Positions 24,219 to 35,067 of a stretch of DNA of 64,000 nucleotides are shown here, in pieces. The DNA is from Cephalopachus bancanus (Eukaryota; Chordata; Mammalia; Primates; Tarsiidae). The position numbers and the translations under genes were made by a program. Under the pieces are notes generated by a model. That model was not told the DNA's origin and did no database searches. It saw nothing but the letters and a program-made list of their open reading frames with translations. Position 1 is the first letter of the stretch, and the number at the start of each line of letters is the position of its first letter. Location of the stretch: contig JAPVLO010000054.1 in the NCBI GenBank assembly GCA_027257055.1, positions 6,200,001-6,264,000 of the forward strand, read 5' to 3'.

Positions 24219-25028
24219 TGAAACCACCAATCATTCCTTAGAAAATATCTTGCTGCAACTGAAATGCCATTTTACCTGGAATTTATGTGATGAAGAAAGT
24301 TCCTTGGGTGATTTAGAAGACAGAGTATGTACATGATCAAGTGGAGTTTCTAAACACAGTATTCAAAGCTATCATGTACAGTCTATTTGCCTATGTTAAA
24401 CACCTCAGAGGTCAGAACGTGACATCTCTACTATACTTAGAGAAAGCAGAGGAGTTTATCCTGCAGGAGCACGCCTGCCAAGGCAAAATCAGACGTCTGG
24501 TCACATGAGGGAAACTATGCCTGTATCTATTACTACATGGGCAGATTTCCAGAAGATCAGGCTCATATTGACAAGGTGGGAAATCTTTGCAAAAAGTTTG
24601 CAAGCTCCTATAGAATTGAATGCCCTGAGATTGACCATGAAGAGGGATGGGCACTTTTAAATGAGGAGGAATGGACAAAGGAATGTTTTGAGAAAAAGGC
24701 TCTAGAGGAGAAACCTACCAACCCATAGTTCTCCCTTGGAATGGCAATCACAATCTCGTTTGGGTGACAAAATACCGACGAAGAACACCCTTCACCTTCT
24801 GAAGCAGGCCATCCAGCTGAATCCTAGCAACCAGTATATCAATGTCCTCCTGGCTCTGACTCTTTAGAAGATCAAGAAAAAAGCAGAAGGAGACAAGTTG
24901 GTTGAAAAGGCCTTGAAGAAAACACCATGTCCAACAGATGTACTCTGTAGTGCTGCCAAATATTACCGAAATAAAGGTACCCTGGACACAGCTATAGAAT
25001 TACTTAAAATGGTGTTAGAATCAGTGCT
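24219..25028 (+). pseudogene. IFIT pseudogene exon 2, first part
   Basis: It begins after the acceptor CCCTACAG (AG at 24217-24218). Recognisable IFIT blocks are [10 protein letters not shown], an LLAYVKH-like block, AEEFILQEHACQ, VDKV-like and CKKF segments, PEIDHEEGWALL, ECFEK, QAIQLNPSNQYINVLLALTL and DVLCSAAKYYRNKG. They lie in at least three frames separated by stops (24334-24336, about 24506-24508, about 24726). It ends within a segment reading [10 protein letters not shown], where IFIT3 has a comparable ELFQRVLES. Confidence 0.88.
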
Positions 25029-25227
25029 GGCCAGGCTCGGTGTCTCAGCCTGTAATCCCAGCACTTTGGGAGGCCGAGGTAAGTGGATTGCCTGAGCCCA
25101 CGGGTTCGAAACCCGCCTGGGCAACTTGACGAGACCACATCTCCACTATAAATCAAAAACTAGCCGGGCGTGGTAGTACGCGCCTATAGTTTCAGCTACT
25201 TGGAAGGCTGAGGCAGAAGGATCACCT

Positions 25228-25637
25228 TGTGGCAGGATTTTACAGAGGGAGTCAGGACACCAAGTCCAAGAAGCAGTTTTATTCACACTGGCACTGGCTC
25301 AGCAACATCCAAAGGCTGAGCCCCGAGCACAGAAGGGCATTGCCTTTTACACAATTTTAGCTTCTTTTTCCCCCCAATAAGGCTTACATATTAGTAACAT
25401 ACAGGCTAATGGGTATTTCACAGCACAAGTTTACACCAGAGTTACATATGCACACTACAGATTGGGGCTACATTCCTCTCTAGTATGAATCTTCCAAGAA
25501 AGTTCTCATCTTATGGTGCTAGAAGACTTCTTTCATTATTTTGGGAAGGCTTTTATCTTACTGTACTAAGGGGGCCTCCAGTCTGTCCTGGGAAGGTCTT
25601 CATCTTATTAGGCTTGGGGAAAGGGCTCCCTGCCTCA
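25228..25637 (-). repeat. 3' LTR of the minus-strand ERV
   Basis: On the + strand it begins TGTGGCAGGATTTTAC and ends CCCTGCCTCA. A minus-strand AATAAA (in TTTTATTCACAC near 25268) is the poly(A) signal. About 410 bases, paired with 33403-33800. Confidence 0.95.
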
Positions 25638-25650
25638 TTCCCCCCTTTGA
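25638..25650 (-). other. Polypurine tract of the ERV
   Basis: On the minus strand this reads TCAAAGGGGGGAA directly before the LTR start TGAGGCA, the expected place and composition for the plus-strand primer. Confidence 0.9.
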
Positions 25651-27740
25651 TGCTCAAATCCCTTTTTAGGGTTATAGAGCATCACTCTGGTTGAAGGGTT
25701 TGTACTTCCATAATAGCATTGCATGCGTTGCTGTTTTTCTTTCAACCATGGCCTCAGTGAGGCTGGATATAGACCTTATAACCAAGGGAGCTAGACAGGG
25801 CAGGATGAGACAAATTCTCAGTGCCTGCTAGACAGGGCAGGATGAGACAAATTCTCAGTGCCTACGAGTATAATGCCTATGAGGGCTTTAAATCCTCCAA
25901 AAGTTGAGAACCAACCTCCAAACAGTTTTTCAGGGTCCCAGCCTTTCCAGGTTTGGACTGGGACATGAGCAAGCTTTTTCATCCGGTTGGTGATTTCTTC
26001 TATGACTTTTTTCTCATCCTCTATATGTAAACAGCAGTTGCTTAAGTTAAACTTTCCACAAACCCTTCCTTCAGAAGCAAGCAAGTAATCTAAAACTAAG
26101 CAGTTTTGATCAATGGCATTGTGCATCTTAGTTTGCTGTTTGGCTAATGTGTTAAGGACCTTTGTAGTTTCATTAGTTATAATTTTAACAACCGCCTGTA
26201 ATCAAATTATGTAGTTCTGCATGTAAATGGGGGTCCAGTGGCCCCAAGATCCATCCTGTGTCCAGGTAGCTGGGCCATAGTATTGGAAAATATACTCCGG
26301 AGGCCATATATTATCTTTCCAGTCCCCAATTTGTAGAGCATGTTGCTTTCTTTGGGAGTTCCAGGTTTTAGATATTTGGATCCCCAACTGTTCTCCCTTT
26401 GCAAGTGGGAGTAGGAAAAAGGAAGGTCAAATAGACCCTAACACACAAGCTCCTATCCAGTCTGAAGGAAGTATAGTGTAGGCTATTTTTCCACAGATCC
26501 AATATAGCCCACTTGGGGCCCACCATCTGATGTTTGCATCAACAGCATTCCATGCCTGTCAGAGGCAGGGGAAGTTAGACAAAGGGTGAGGTTTTGTTAG
26601 TCACAGTCATGACATTATAATACCCTTGACCTAAGCATGTCAAACTTCCAGCAGGAGTGTTAAACTTAATTTCCCATCGGGCAGGGCAGTTTTTTCCTAT
26701 ATTGAGGTTCTAAGTAGCCAAATTCCATTGGCAGGGCTAGGATACCCTGTTTCATTGTGGAGCTTGTGGGGTTCTAGTTCTCTAGCTTCTCATGGGCATT
26801 GGTCTTCCCTATTTGTTCCCCCACATGCATAACAAGAGGAGATCTTTAGAGACTGGGCGATAGTGTCTGCCAAGGTTAGGAACAGATTTCTAGTCATATC
26901 GGAGAGAGGAGGGGGACTACTTTTTATTTTTTCATAAAAGGAGTAAAAGACCTCATGGAAGGAGGCTTGGAGCGAGATTGTAACTCTTTTGACATATAGT
27001 AGGGCTCCAGGATCAAGACCTCGCCCATGGATACGTATGCCAAGCCAACGGCCTGTTTTCCATCCTGGATTTTCTAGGTTAAAGATGGTAAAATTAATGG
27101 GATCGCAGGTTCCTGATTTACACTTAGAGGTGGCAACACCCTTTGGAAGGAAAGGAACTTTACCTCAGCCTCTCCAAGTGGCCCATGATATACAGCCCCA
27201 ATGGGGACAAAAGAATTTAGACAAACTATAACATGGGAACCACATTCCATTTTCAGGCTGTTCACATACATATTTATCATTGAGCCTATACTCCCTCTCC
27301 CAGGCTAGGCTCCCACATGATCTAGTACCAGTACTGTGGGTTACAGCATACCACCAGGTTTCAATCATGGCCAAGCAGGCATCAAAGTATACAGACACCG
27401 TTGGCAGGGATCAGTGATTGGGTTTGATTAATTAAATACCCTTTCTCCTTGGTGCGACAGATCTCTAGTCATTATTCACTTGGCGGGTATTATGGGTTGA
27501 AACAGGTATACTGATTTTCTTGCTGACAAACAGAATAGATCGTCTTATTATGCCTGCAGGTCTCTGAAATAGTTCCCCAGCAAGAGAAATGGGTCTGGTA
27601 AAGGAGGGTCCAGGTAACTCCTTGACCCGACCTGGTTGTGCAAATAGATGGGTCACATGAAGCAGAAGGCTTTGAAATTACCAAAGGGAGCCAGATCAGT
27701 AACAATAGACAATGGTTATACATCCCGTCCAAAAAAGATA
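25651..27740 (-). pseudogene. ERV env remnant
   Basis: Minus strand. The N-terminal part near 27490-27732 has a hydrophobic leader-like segment (HCLLLLIWLPLVIS) followed by cysteine-rich surface-subunit sequence. The transmembrane subunit lies at 25818-26200, with a heptad-like stretch, then [12 protein letters not shown] and a C-X7-CC cluster (26031-26060), then [12 protein letters not shown] and a glycine-rich hydrophobic run. Frames are broken and there is a tandem duplication at 25790-25863. It is an ERV1-type env; the closest subfamily is not assigned. Confidence 0.75.
25790..25863. repeat. 37-bp tandem duplication
   Basis: Two identical 37-base units beginning GCTAGACAGGGCAGGATGAG lie back to back in the env end region. 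Confidence 0.95.
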
Positions 27741-28144
27741 AAGGAGTACTAACAGTGACCTCTCACCATGGGTCCAGCTGTCTGGAGCAACTGATGCCAA
27801 GCCTACAGTGAAAACCAAGGCAAAAGTTACAGCGACAATAGCAAGGGATGACACTGCATTACAATAAAAACACAGTCCGTTTGCTTGTTTGATGGTTGAT
27901 TCCTCAAGCTTCTGCCATGCGTAGATTAGTCAGCTTCTGGAGTGACTAAAGCAGGGCCATAGCATTTTAAAGTTCTGGAGTCATGACTTGTTTTCTTTAG
28001 AGAGTTAGCTTCCTGGGCATTGATGGATTACCAGTGTACTCCCAGTCTCAGAAGTCTGGTTTCACTCTGCTGTGATGAATCCGGGGGCCCACCTCTGTTA
28101 CCATATTTTATGTCTTTGCCTCCTGAGTTGATTATGCCCTTTTC

Positions 28145-29530
28145 TGTTGGGAGCCAACATCTATAGCTACATGGCTGAGGCCTGTAAAGGCCCATCTGGA
28201 AGATCGCCTCTGACATAGGATATCAGTTATACCTATGATATTGGCGTGTGATTAGTGACCAGTGTGCATACATGGCAGTAAAGCCTGATGGAAAGTTGCT
28301 CAGCAGAATTATCTTATATGATTCTAAGTTGTATTTCTTTCTAGATATTTTTCAAACTTCTATTTTCTTGGTAGACTGGTGAGTCAACTCTTAAGCAGTT
28401 TCCCCTAGAGCTAAGATTAGAGACAAAATTACCATCATAGTCTTATTGCCCTGCTCCTGGTCAGGCAGAAAGGATTGCCTTTGTCTCGTTACAGGCTATG
28501 CATTTCCTTGCTTTTGTTTTATTAAATACCGAAACTATTTGCAGCCCAAAGCCATTAACATGGCGACTATGCCTTTGTTTCATACTGAAACTCTGTCTTC
28601 CTCTGTTTACCTCAGCCCGAGGCCATGTGGCCATGCATTTCCTTATTCAAGAGTGTGACAGCCACTATCTGATTTCTAGAGTAGACTTGTTAGGATAAAA
28701 TATATATTTATACACTTATAGTTACATTTTAGAGTATATTTGAGTAAACTTATGCTTGCTGTTTTGTTTCTCTTGGCTACATTATTCAAATATAATAGTT
28801 ACTATATGATTTATAAAAGAATTAATGATAAGGTATTAGCTTAATACGATATAGCATAGTATTAAAGGTCAATCATTACAAAAATTAAAGTTTAAACATA
28901 GGAAATTCATTTAAGTCATGGTAAGGTTTTATAATTTAAGAATAAGTTTTAATTGTTATAGAATTACAGGACACTACGTTAAACCATAATAGATTAATAG
29001 AATAACGGAGTCATTTAAGTAAACTTATAGATTATAGTATAGTGTTAAGTTGATAATATTAATCATTAAAAATATTAGGAGTCAGTAAACTTGGATTTAA
29101 CTTAAAAAGGTTTTTGTATTAATCAGGGTCTGGAACAAAAAGTATAGTGTGAATGATTTATTGAACATTATGAAAAACACTTTGAACAATCTGTATTAAA
29201 ATTGTATACCTGTAAATTTAATGTAAGTTTTGTGAAACACGTCATGCATCATGGAATTGTAATTGTTTGCTTGGAACTTGCAAGTCTCGTGATGGTCTTG
29301 TGATGCGTAATTTGCATAGGAATTTGTACGCCCCCGACAAGTGATTATCACACTAATGGAGGGTATAGAAAAAGGTATATAAGTTGGAAGGAGTCCAAAT
29401 AAAATTTGGCTTCAGTCCTGATCAGATTGTTCCCAGAAGAATGGCCTCAGAGTCGTTTCTTCTCTCCGTCTTGATCCACCGTTGCAGTCCTAACCCACCC
29501 TTATAAGTCGGGGCTGGCAAGACCCCGACA
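28145..29530 (+). mobile_element. ERVK-like solo LTR (1386 bp) nested in the ERV
   Basis: It begins TGTTGGGAGCC and ends CCCCGACA, the class II (IAP/ERVK-like) pattern. It is flanked by perfect 6-bp copies CTTTTC (28139-28144 and 29531-29536), the length expected for this class. A TATATAAG box lies at 29376-29383 and AATAAA at 29398-29403, with the middle very AT-rich. Gene bodies are absent, so it is a solo LTR left by recombination. Confidence 0.92.
29376..29403 (+). promoter_or_regulatory. TATA box and poly(A) signal of the ERVK-like LTR
   Basis: TATATAAG at 29376-29383 and AATAAA at 29398-29403 are close together near the LTR 3' end, as in short-R-region LTRs. Activity cannot be judged from sequence. 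Confidence 0.55.
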
Positions 29531-30370
29531 CTTTTCCTTATACAAAGCCCCATGTGCATGGAGAGTGATAAAGGCATATTTAGAGTCAATGCATATATTG
29601 ACATTTATTCCTATCACTAGCTGGAGGGCTCGGGACAGTGAAATTATTTCTGTCTTTTGTGCTTAAGTCCTTTTTGGCAGAGGCTTTGCCTCGATGGTAG
29701 ACTGCAGGGTTACTACAGAGTATCCTGCAAACCATTCTCCCTCCCTTATGAAGCTGCTGCTGTCAGTGAAATATTTCACATCGGGGTCCCTGAGAGGCTG
29801 GTCTGTCAGGTCAGGTCAGCTGGAAAATACCTTGTCCATGACCTTGATGCAAACATGACAGGGCTGACCCAGCTGAGTAGGCAGCAAGGTTGCAGGGTTG
29901 AGAGTCCGCACCACTTCCAAGTGAATGCGTGGATTTTCACATGACATTTCCTGGTATTTGACCATTCGAGCATTAGTCAACCAGTATTGCCCTATTATAG
30001 CCCATTAATGTTAACACCAAGTGTGTCACCCGGACGGTTAGTTCTTTTCCCATAGTCAATTTGTCAGCCTCTGCTACTAGAAGGGCCGTGACAGCAGATG
30101 CCCATAAGCAAGGCGGCCAGCCTTGAGCAACAGAGTCAAGCTGTTTGGGGAAGTATGATACTGGGTGATGGCATGATCCTAGCAATTGGGTTAAGACCCC
30201 CACTGCTAGACTTAGATATGTCAGGGAGCCCCAGACTGGATGCGCTAACAAGGCCTTATTTAATTTTCTCAAAGGCTTTCTGTTGTGCTTGTTTCCATAA
30301 CGTAGGCTCTCATTCTCCCAGCTTTGTGGCCTTAGGGAGGCTTTGCCAGCGATGAAAAGTTAGGTATTTA
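29531..30370 (-). pseudogene. ERV pol remnant: RT connection and RNase H
   Basis: Minus strand. A frame at 29973-30272 reads GVLTQLLGSCHHPVSYFPKQ and then LDSVAQGWPPCL, the conserved segment after the RT thumb in gammaretroviral pol. Preceding sequence (QKAFEKI-like) matches the end of RT. The YXDD-bearing palm is absent, because protease sequence at 31238 joins this segment once the Alus are removed. Integrase is not found. Confidence 0.8.
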
Positions 30371-30384
30371 AAGAATGTTCTCAG

Positions 30385-30662
30385 TCGGGCTTGGTGGCTC
30401 AGCCTGTAATCCCGCACCTTTGGGAGGCTGAGGTGAGTGGATTGCCTGAGCCTGCGGGTTCAAGACCTGCCTGGGCAGCGAGACCTCATCTCTACAATAA
30501 AATCACAAAATCAGCCGGGTGTGGTAACGCATGCCTGTAATTCCGGCTACTTGGAAGGCTGAGGCGGAAGCATTACCTGAGCCCAGCAGGCCGCTCCCGG
30601 CCACTGCACTCCAGTCTGGGTGACAGAGTGAGACTCCAACTCAAAAAAAAAAAAAAAAAAAA
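30385..30662 (+). mobile_element. Alu, young lineage subfamily
   Basis: A forward dimeric Alu. AAAGAATGTTCTCAG lies on both sides (left ending about 30384, right 30663-30677). It is the first of an Alu cluster at one target site in ERV protease. Confidence 0.92.
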
Positions 30663-30677
30663 AAAGAATGTTCTCAG

Positions 30678-30928
30678 CCGGGCGTGGTAGTGCATGCCTG
30701 TAATTCCAGGTGCTTGGAAGGCTGAGGCGGAAGGATCACTGGAGCCCAGCAGGTGAGGCTGCGGTGGCCGGGAGTGGCCACGGCACTCCAGTCTGGGCGA
30801 CTGAGTGAGACTCCAACTCAAATAAATAAATAAATAAATAAAGTTCTATCGCTTTGGGAGGCTGAGGTGAGTGAATAGCCTCTGGGTGACTGAGTGAGAC
30901 TCCAACTCAAATAAATAAATAAATAAAT
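30678..30928 (+). mobile_element. Partial Alus in tandem
   Basis: 30678-30840 is a right-arm Alu with an AAAT tail. 30841-30928 is a short remnant that jumps from GCTTTGGGAGGCTGAGG directly to CTCTGGGTGACTGAGTGAG, with another AAAT tail. The structure suggests tandem duplication followed by deletion. Confidence 0.85.
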
Positions 30929-31217
30929 AATGTTCTGTCGCTTTGGGAGGCTGAGGTGAGTGAATTGCCTGAGCCCGCGGGTTCAAGACCCGTCTGGGCA
31001 ACTTCGCGAGACCTCATCTCCACAATAAATAAAAAAAATTAGCCGGGCGTGGTAGGGCGCGCCTGTGGTTCCAGCTACTTGGAAGGCTGAGGCCGAAGGA
31101 TCGCCGGAGCCCAGCAGGTAGAGGCTTGTGGTGACCGGGAGCGGCCACTGCACTCCAGTCTGGGCGACTGAGTGAGACTCCAACTCAAAAAAAACCAAAA
31201 TAAAATAAAATAAAAAT
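30929..31217 (+). mobile_element. Alu missing its head
   Basis: A forward Alu lacking about 25 bases at its start (begins GTTCTGTCGCTTTGGGAGG). It is followed by AAAGAATGTTCTG at 31218-31230, the same target sequence that precedes the cluster. Confidence 0.9.
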
Positions 31218-32677
31218 AAAGAATGTTCTGCCCCGGTATTTACCATAAAGTTAAGAGGCCGACTCCCCACCGTCATTTGGACCATAGGCTCCCCTAGGCC
31301 TAGCAAAATGGAACCCAGTTTGTCCTAGTCTTTCTCATAGTTCTTTATGGCAGCTAGGTCAATGAAATGATTTTCGGGGGCCAAGTAGGGTTGGGGCACA
31401 GGCTTGTATTGCCCCTGAACTACTTGGCCTCTCCCTCTTCCCTGGTGAGTTGGATGAAAATCTTCCAACCTCGGACATTCATTTTTTCAATGCCCCTCTT
31501 GGAAGCAGCATGCATACTGGTTCCACCCCAATCTCATCATTGGGCAGGGTGGCCCTGCTTGCTGGTTCCCCTGCTTGCATTGTCCTAGTGGGGCAGCTTC
31601 CCAGGTATGTCGCTCTGCCAAAACAGTGGCAAGCAGTTCTACTCATTTTTTTTTTCTTCATTTTTTAGCCTGTGTCCCTTTGGGCCTCTTGGTCCTGGTT
31701 GATGAATACCCTTGTTGCAGCCTCTATCAGCTGGCTGGCATTCATCCCAGCAAAGCACTGTAGCTTTTATAACTTGTGCCAGATGTCTTCCTGAGCTGAT
31801 TTTTAGCTGCCTCTATGTTGAAGGGAGCGTAGAGACGAAACGCCTCACATAGCCTCTTATAAAACTGGCTGGGGCTTTCTTTGGGCACCTGAAGCTTTTT
31901 AGTATATGAGAGGGTGTGGTGTTTCCAGCTCAGGAGGTTAGTGGTGGCAAAGGACTGATATATAAAAGTACGTTGCCCCCCCTTGTTTTTTTCAACAGCA
32001 GTTGTAAAGTCTCTTGACTTCCATGGGGAGGGGGACCACCCGCAAAGTTTGCCTGATGCCTTTCTGCTGGGGCTTAAGGAGTTAACGCTGTTGGCTCTGG
32101 AGTAGTTGCTGCCTGGGGCATTTCAGATGACCTTGGGGAAGGGGTGAATTCTGGGCTGAGGCCAGCTGAGGGGTACAGTGAGGTAGGGGTCTCCTCAGGT
32201 TCCTCAGACAGAATGGGCTTTTTCAACACTGGTCAACACCTTGAGGGAGCTATTGCTTGGGCCAGCATGATTCTATAGCTGTTTTCTAGACAGACTTTTA
32301 TCCAAGGTGGGTGAGAGAGGTCTACATCGTGCCAGCAGTCAATGTAGAGAAACTGGTCTAGGTGGCCTGGATCCCCCACAGTGACGTCAAACACCTTACT
32401 GACTAGTCTCTCATCTAGTGACCCCTCAGAGGACCACCTCACTCCAAACAAAGGCCAACTTTGCAGAGGGTCCGGAGCTTTCTGGGAGTTAACTTAATGC
32501 TGCAATTCCCTGAATATCCCTTTTTGAAATTCTTTACCATGCACCCTAGGGGAGTAAGCTTTCTCTGATTGCCACCCATTTTCACCCACTAAAAGAACAA
32601 TTACACACAAGATGAGAAAGAATGGGGGGGAAGAGGATTGGGCAACTGCTTTGCCCTTCTCCAGACATACCCCTCGT

Positions 32678-32840
32678 GGGGATATTTCAGATGCCTTCTG
32701 GAAATAGACAAGTCAGTATGACCCCCCCCAACCAGGTTTTAACCCAGGATGCCATACTCCCACTACAGGAGATATTTCAGGTGCTTTCTTGGCAATAGGC
32801 AAGTAGGTATAACCCTCTGACCAGGTTTTGGTTCCAGTAC
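32678..32840. repeat. Diverged tandem repeat (about 90-bp unit)
   Basis: GGGATATTTCAGATGCCTTC at 32679 and GGAGATATTTCAGGTGCTTT at 32768 start two diverged units. Both continue through AATAGRCAAGT and ACCAGGTTTT. Confidence 0.8.
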
Positions 32841-32930
32841 AGGACTTACTTCCGCTGTTTAGCCTTATGAAGGTCACCACTGACCCCCAAATCTACTCCC
32901 ACCATTTAACCGTGTGAAGGTCACCACGGA

Positions 32931-32997
32931 ATGTGAATACACTGAGCCAGTTGCAAACCTAAGAAGGATTGCTGGCACTGGCTCAGTGTATTCACAT
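32931..32997. repeat. 21-bp inverted repeat in ERV leader
   Basis: ATGTGAATACACTGAGCCAGT (32931-32951; 21 bases, first 20 written as ATGTGAATACACTGAGCCAG) is perfectly complementary to 32977-32997, with a 25-base loop. The right arm also matches ERV LTR sequence near 33459-33485. Confidence 0.95.
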
Positions 32998-33380
32998 CCA
33001 AATCAGGGCTACAGCACTTGCTTTGCCACTAGGTGACGTCTCTTTCACTGACATTCACACAACGTCTCCAACCTGCTGCCCAGTGCCTTAGCACTATGGT
33101 TTTGTCCCCTTGTGGGACTACTTGGGCAACTCTGGGAGGTGATCAGCTTCCCCTTCTGCCTCTTAGGGGCAGGTCTACCAAATCGAATCTAGGTTCTTAC
33201 CAATCTGACAGATGTGGCTCCCTTGACTGGTTCCTGGGTCTCACCAGTTTCCTTTGTGCTCCCGAGGTCCTTCCTGTGGATCAAGTGGTCCGCTGGCGCC
33301 AGGCGAGGTCACCTTTTCTGGCATCCTAGGGGTCCCACAACAGTGACAAGGGAGGTGATAACCCCGTCTCCACCTCCCAA

Positions 33381-33398
33381 TTCCTGGCCAACGCACCA
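33381..33398 (-). other. Primer binding site of the minus-strand ERV
   Basis: On the minus strand this reads TGGTGCGTTGGCCAGGAA, four bases from the LTR end. The TGG start is correct for a tRNA 3' CCA. It has partial resemblance to an arginine-tRNA end, but I do not assign the tRNA. Confidence 0.65.
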
Positions 33399-33402
33399 GA
33401 AA

Positions 33403-33800
33403 TTTGGCAGGATTTTACAATCAGGGCACCAAGGCCAGGAAGCAGTTTTATTTGTGCCGGCACTGGCTCAGCGTATTCACATCCAAAGGCTGAGCCCTGA
33501 GCTCAAAGGGGGGTATTGCCTTTTATACAATTTTAGCTTCTTTTCCCCCCCAATAAGGCTTACATATTAGTAACATACTGATTGGGTGTTTCACAGCTCA
33601 AGTTTATGGCAGAGTTACATGTGTGCACTACAGATTAGGGCTACAATCCTTTCTAATATGACTCTTCCAAGAAGGCTCTTATCTTATGGTGCTAAAAGAA
33701 CTTTTTCATTATTTTGGGAAGGCTTTTATCTTACTGTACTAAGGGGGCCCCTAGTCGGTTCTAGGAAGGCCTTCATCTTGGGGGAAGGGCCCCTGCCTCA
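33403..33800 (-). repeat. 5' LTR of the minus-strand ERV
   Basis: About 398 bases, homologous along its whole length to 25228-25637. The terminal TG is mutated to TT at 33403-33404 on the + strand. It ends CCTGCCTCA at 33800. Confidence 0.95.
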
Positions 33801-33905
33801 ACCTAAGCCTAGCAGGCCAAGGCTGTGGTGACCATGAGCGTGCCACTGCACTCTAGCCCAGGCAACAAAGTGAGACTTCAACTCAAAAAAAAAAGAATCA
33901 ATGCT

Positions 33906-34400
33906 AAACAACGTCTACCAACATCTCCAGACTGAGTCCTGCTACAGAGTAAATATCAGACAAATACAGAGGTCAAGAAAGTGCACAACTGAGGATAAAG
34001 CAAAGCAAACCTACAGGAAATGATAACAAATGCCATTGACCACTTTAAGAAAGTTGTTGAGTTGAATGTGAACCTTCCCCGTGCCTGCTTGGACCTCGCC
34101 TGCCTCTGTGGCATCACACTTCAGTATGATAAGGTAGAGTACTACTTCCAGAAAGAATTCAGCAAGGTTCTCACTCTTGCTGAGAGATAAGTGCTCCATC
34201 TGTGTTACGACAACTTACAGCAGTATCACAGCAGTACCATAGCACTGCCATCCACCAATACCTGGAGGGCTTGAACATAAATGGGACATTAACTGAGAAA
34301 GAAAAACTGGTTGCAAGCCTAAGAAGGATTGCCAATAAACAACTCTCTGAAAATACCTCGGACGCTGTAGGTTGGCAACTCCAGATGCCTTTGTGAACTG
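33906..34400 (+). pseudogene. IFIT pseudogene exon 2, second part
   Basis: Continues directly from 25028: VLESVL is followed here by NNVYQHLQTESCYR, matching the IFIT segment VLES..NN.YL..QIGCCY. Later blocks are AIDHFKKVVELNVNLPRAC, YYFQKEFSKVLTLAE, VLHLCY and YLEGLNI.GTLTEKEKL. These are interrupted by frameshifts and stops (for example TAA near 34188). Confidence 0.85.
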
Positions 34401-34740
34401 AATAGAAAAGGAAACCCAACAGCTAACAGCTCTGAGAGAGGACTGGGATGTCTGTTGGACACCCCAGTCTCAGACCCTAATAGGTGTATCCCCATGGCAT
34501 CTCTGACAGAGAAGGGCATTAAGGAAAACATAGCAGGTGCAGATGGGACTCACAACCCAGAAGAACAGAAGGTTCTAGAGAGACCTTCCTGCCAGGTCAC
34601 TGGGCTTCAGGTGGAGAAGAGGGGGAGGAAGAAAGAAGGGGAGAAGGTCTGGTCTGATGGCCACAAGAAGAGAAAAAAATGGGGAACAGAAAAGATCCAA
34701 CTCACAAGAGTAAGGCAGAATGGCTGGGCTTTTCGTTTTT
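34401..34740 (+). other. Probable 3' end of the IFIT pseudogene
   Basis: Weak similarity to the IFIT2/3 tail (an AACTCTGAGAGAGGACTGGG stretch resembles the ERGL-coding segment). After about 34500 nothing is recognised. Confidence 0.35.
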
Positions 34741-35053
34741 GTTGTTGTTGTTTATTGTTTGTTTGTTTGTTTATTTTTTGAGTTGGAGTCTCACTCAGTC
34801 GCCCAGACTGGAGTGCAGTGGCCGTTCCCGGACACCGCAGCCTCGACCTGATGGGCTCTGGCGATCCTTCCGCCTCAGCCTTCCGAGTAGCCAGAATTAC
34901 AGGCATGCGCTACCATGCCCGGCTGAATTTTTGATTTATTGTAGAGATGAGGTCTCGCTGCCCAGGCGGGTCTCGAACCCTCGGGCTCAGGCAATCCACT
35001 CACCTCAGCCTCCCAAAGGCGCAGGATTACAGGCTGAGCCACCGAGCCTAGCT
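34741..35053 (-). mobile_element. Alu
   Basis: A reverse full-length Alu. Imperfect target duplication GGCTTTTCGTTTTT / GGCTTTTCATTTTT (34727-34740 and about 35054-35067). The tail is broken up by G. Confidence 0.92.
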
Positions 35054-35067
35054 GGCTTTTCATTTTT

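Larger units (their letters stand above)
31218..33380 (-). pseudogene. ERV gag remnant and protease start
   Basis: Minus strand, in order from the primer site. A matrix-like segment reads DQFLYIDCWHDVDLSHPPW (about 32300-32370). A capsid C-terminal segment has ESPSQFYKRLCEAFRLYAPF (about 31830-31890). A decayed zinc-knuckle-like CFGRATYLGSCP segment lies near 31610-31650. The protease start at 31230-31306 is MVNTGAEHS, where the catalytic Asp of DTGA is Asn. Many stops and frameshifts. Confidence 0.72.
25228..33800 (-). mobile_element. Class I ERV provirus, minus strand, internally deleted
   Basis: A complete provirus with two LTRs (25228-25637 and 33403-33800), a 4-bp target duplication ACCT (25224-25227 and 33801-33804), a polypurine tract beside the 3' LTR and a primer site beside the 5' LTR. 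On the minus strand it carries gag remnants, a protease active-site fragment joined to the RT connection/RNase H region, and env. The RT palm and integrase are missing. The LTRs differ at many positions and by indels, so it is old. It later received an ERVK-type solo LTR and several Alus. Confidence 0.93.
25029..33893 (+). mobile_element. Alu interrupted by an ERV
   Basis: The Alu is 25029-25227 plus 33801-33893. Its own target duplication is AGAATCAGTGCT / AGAATCAATGCT (25017-25028 and 33894-33905), lying in IFIT pseudogene coding sequence. Removing 25228-33800 and one ACCT copy rejoins a continuous Alu right arm (GAAGGATCACCT followed by AAGCCTAGCAGG). Confidence 0.93.
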
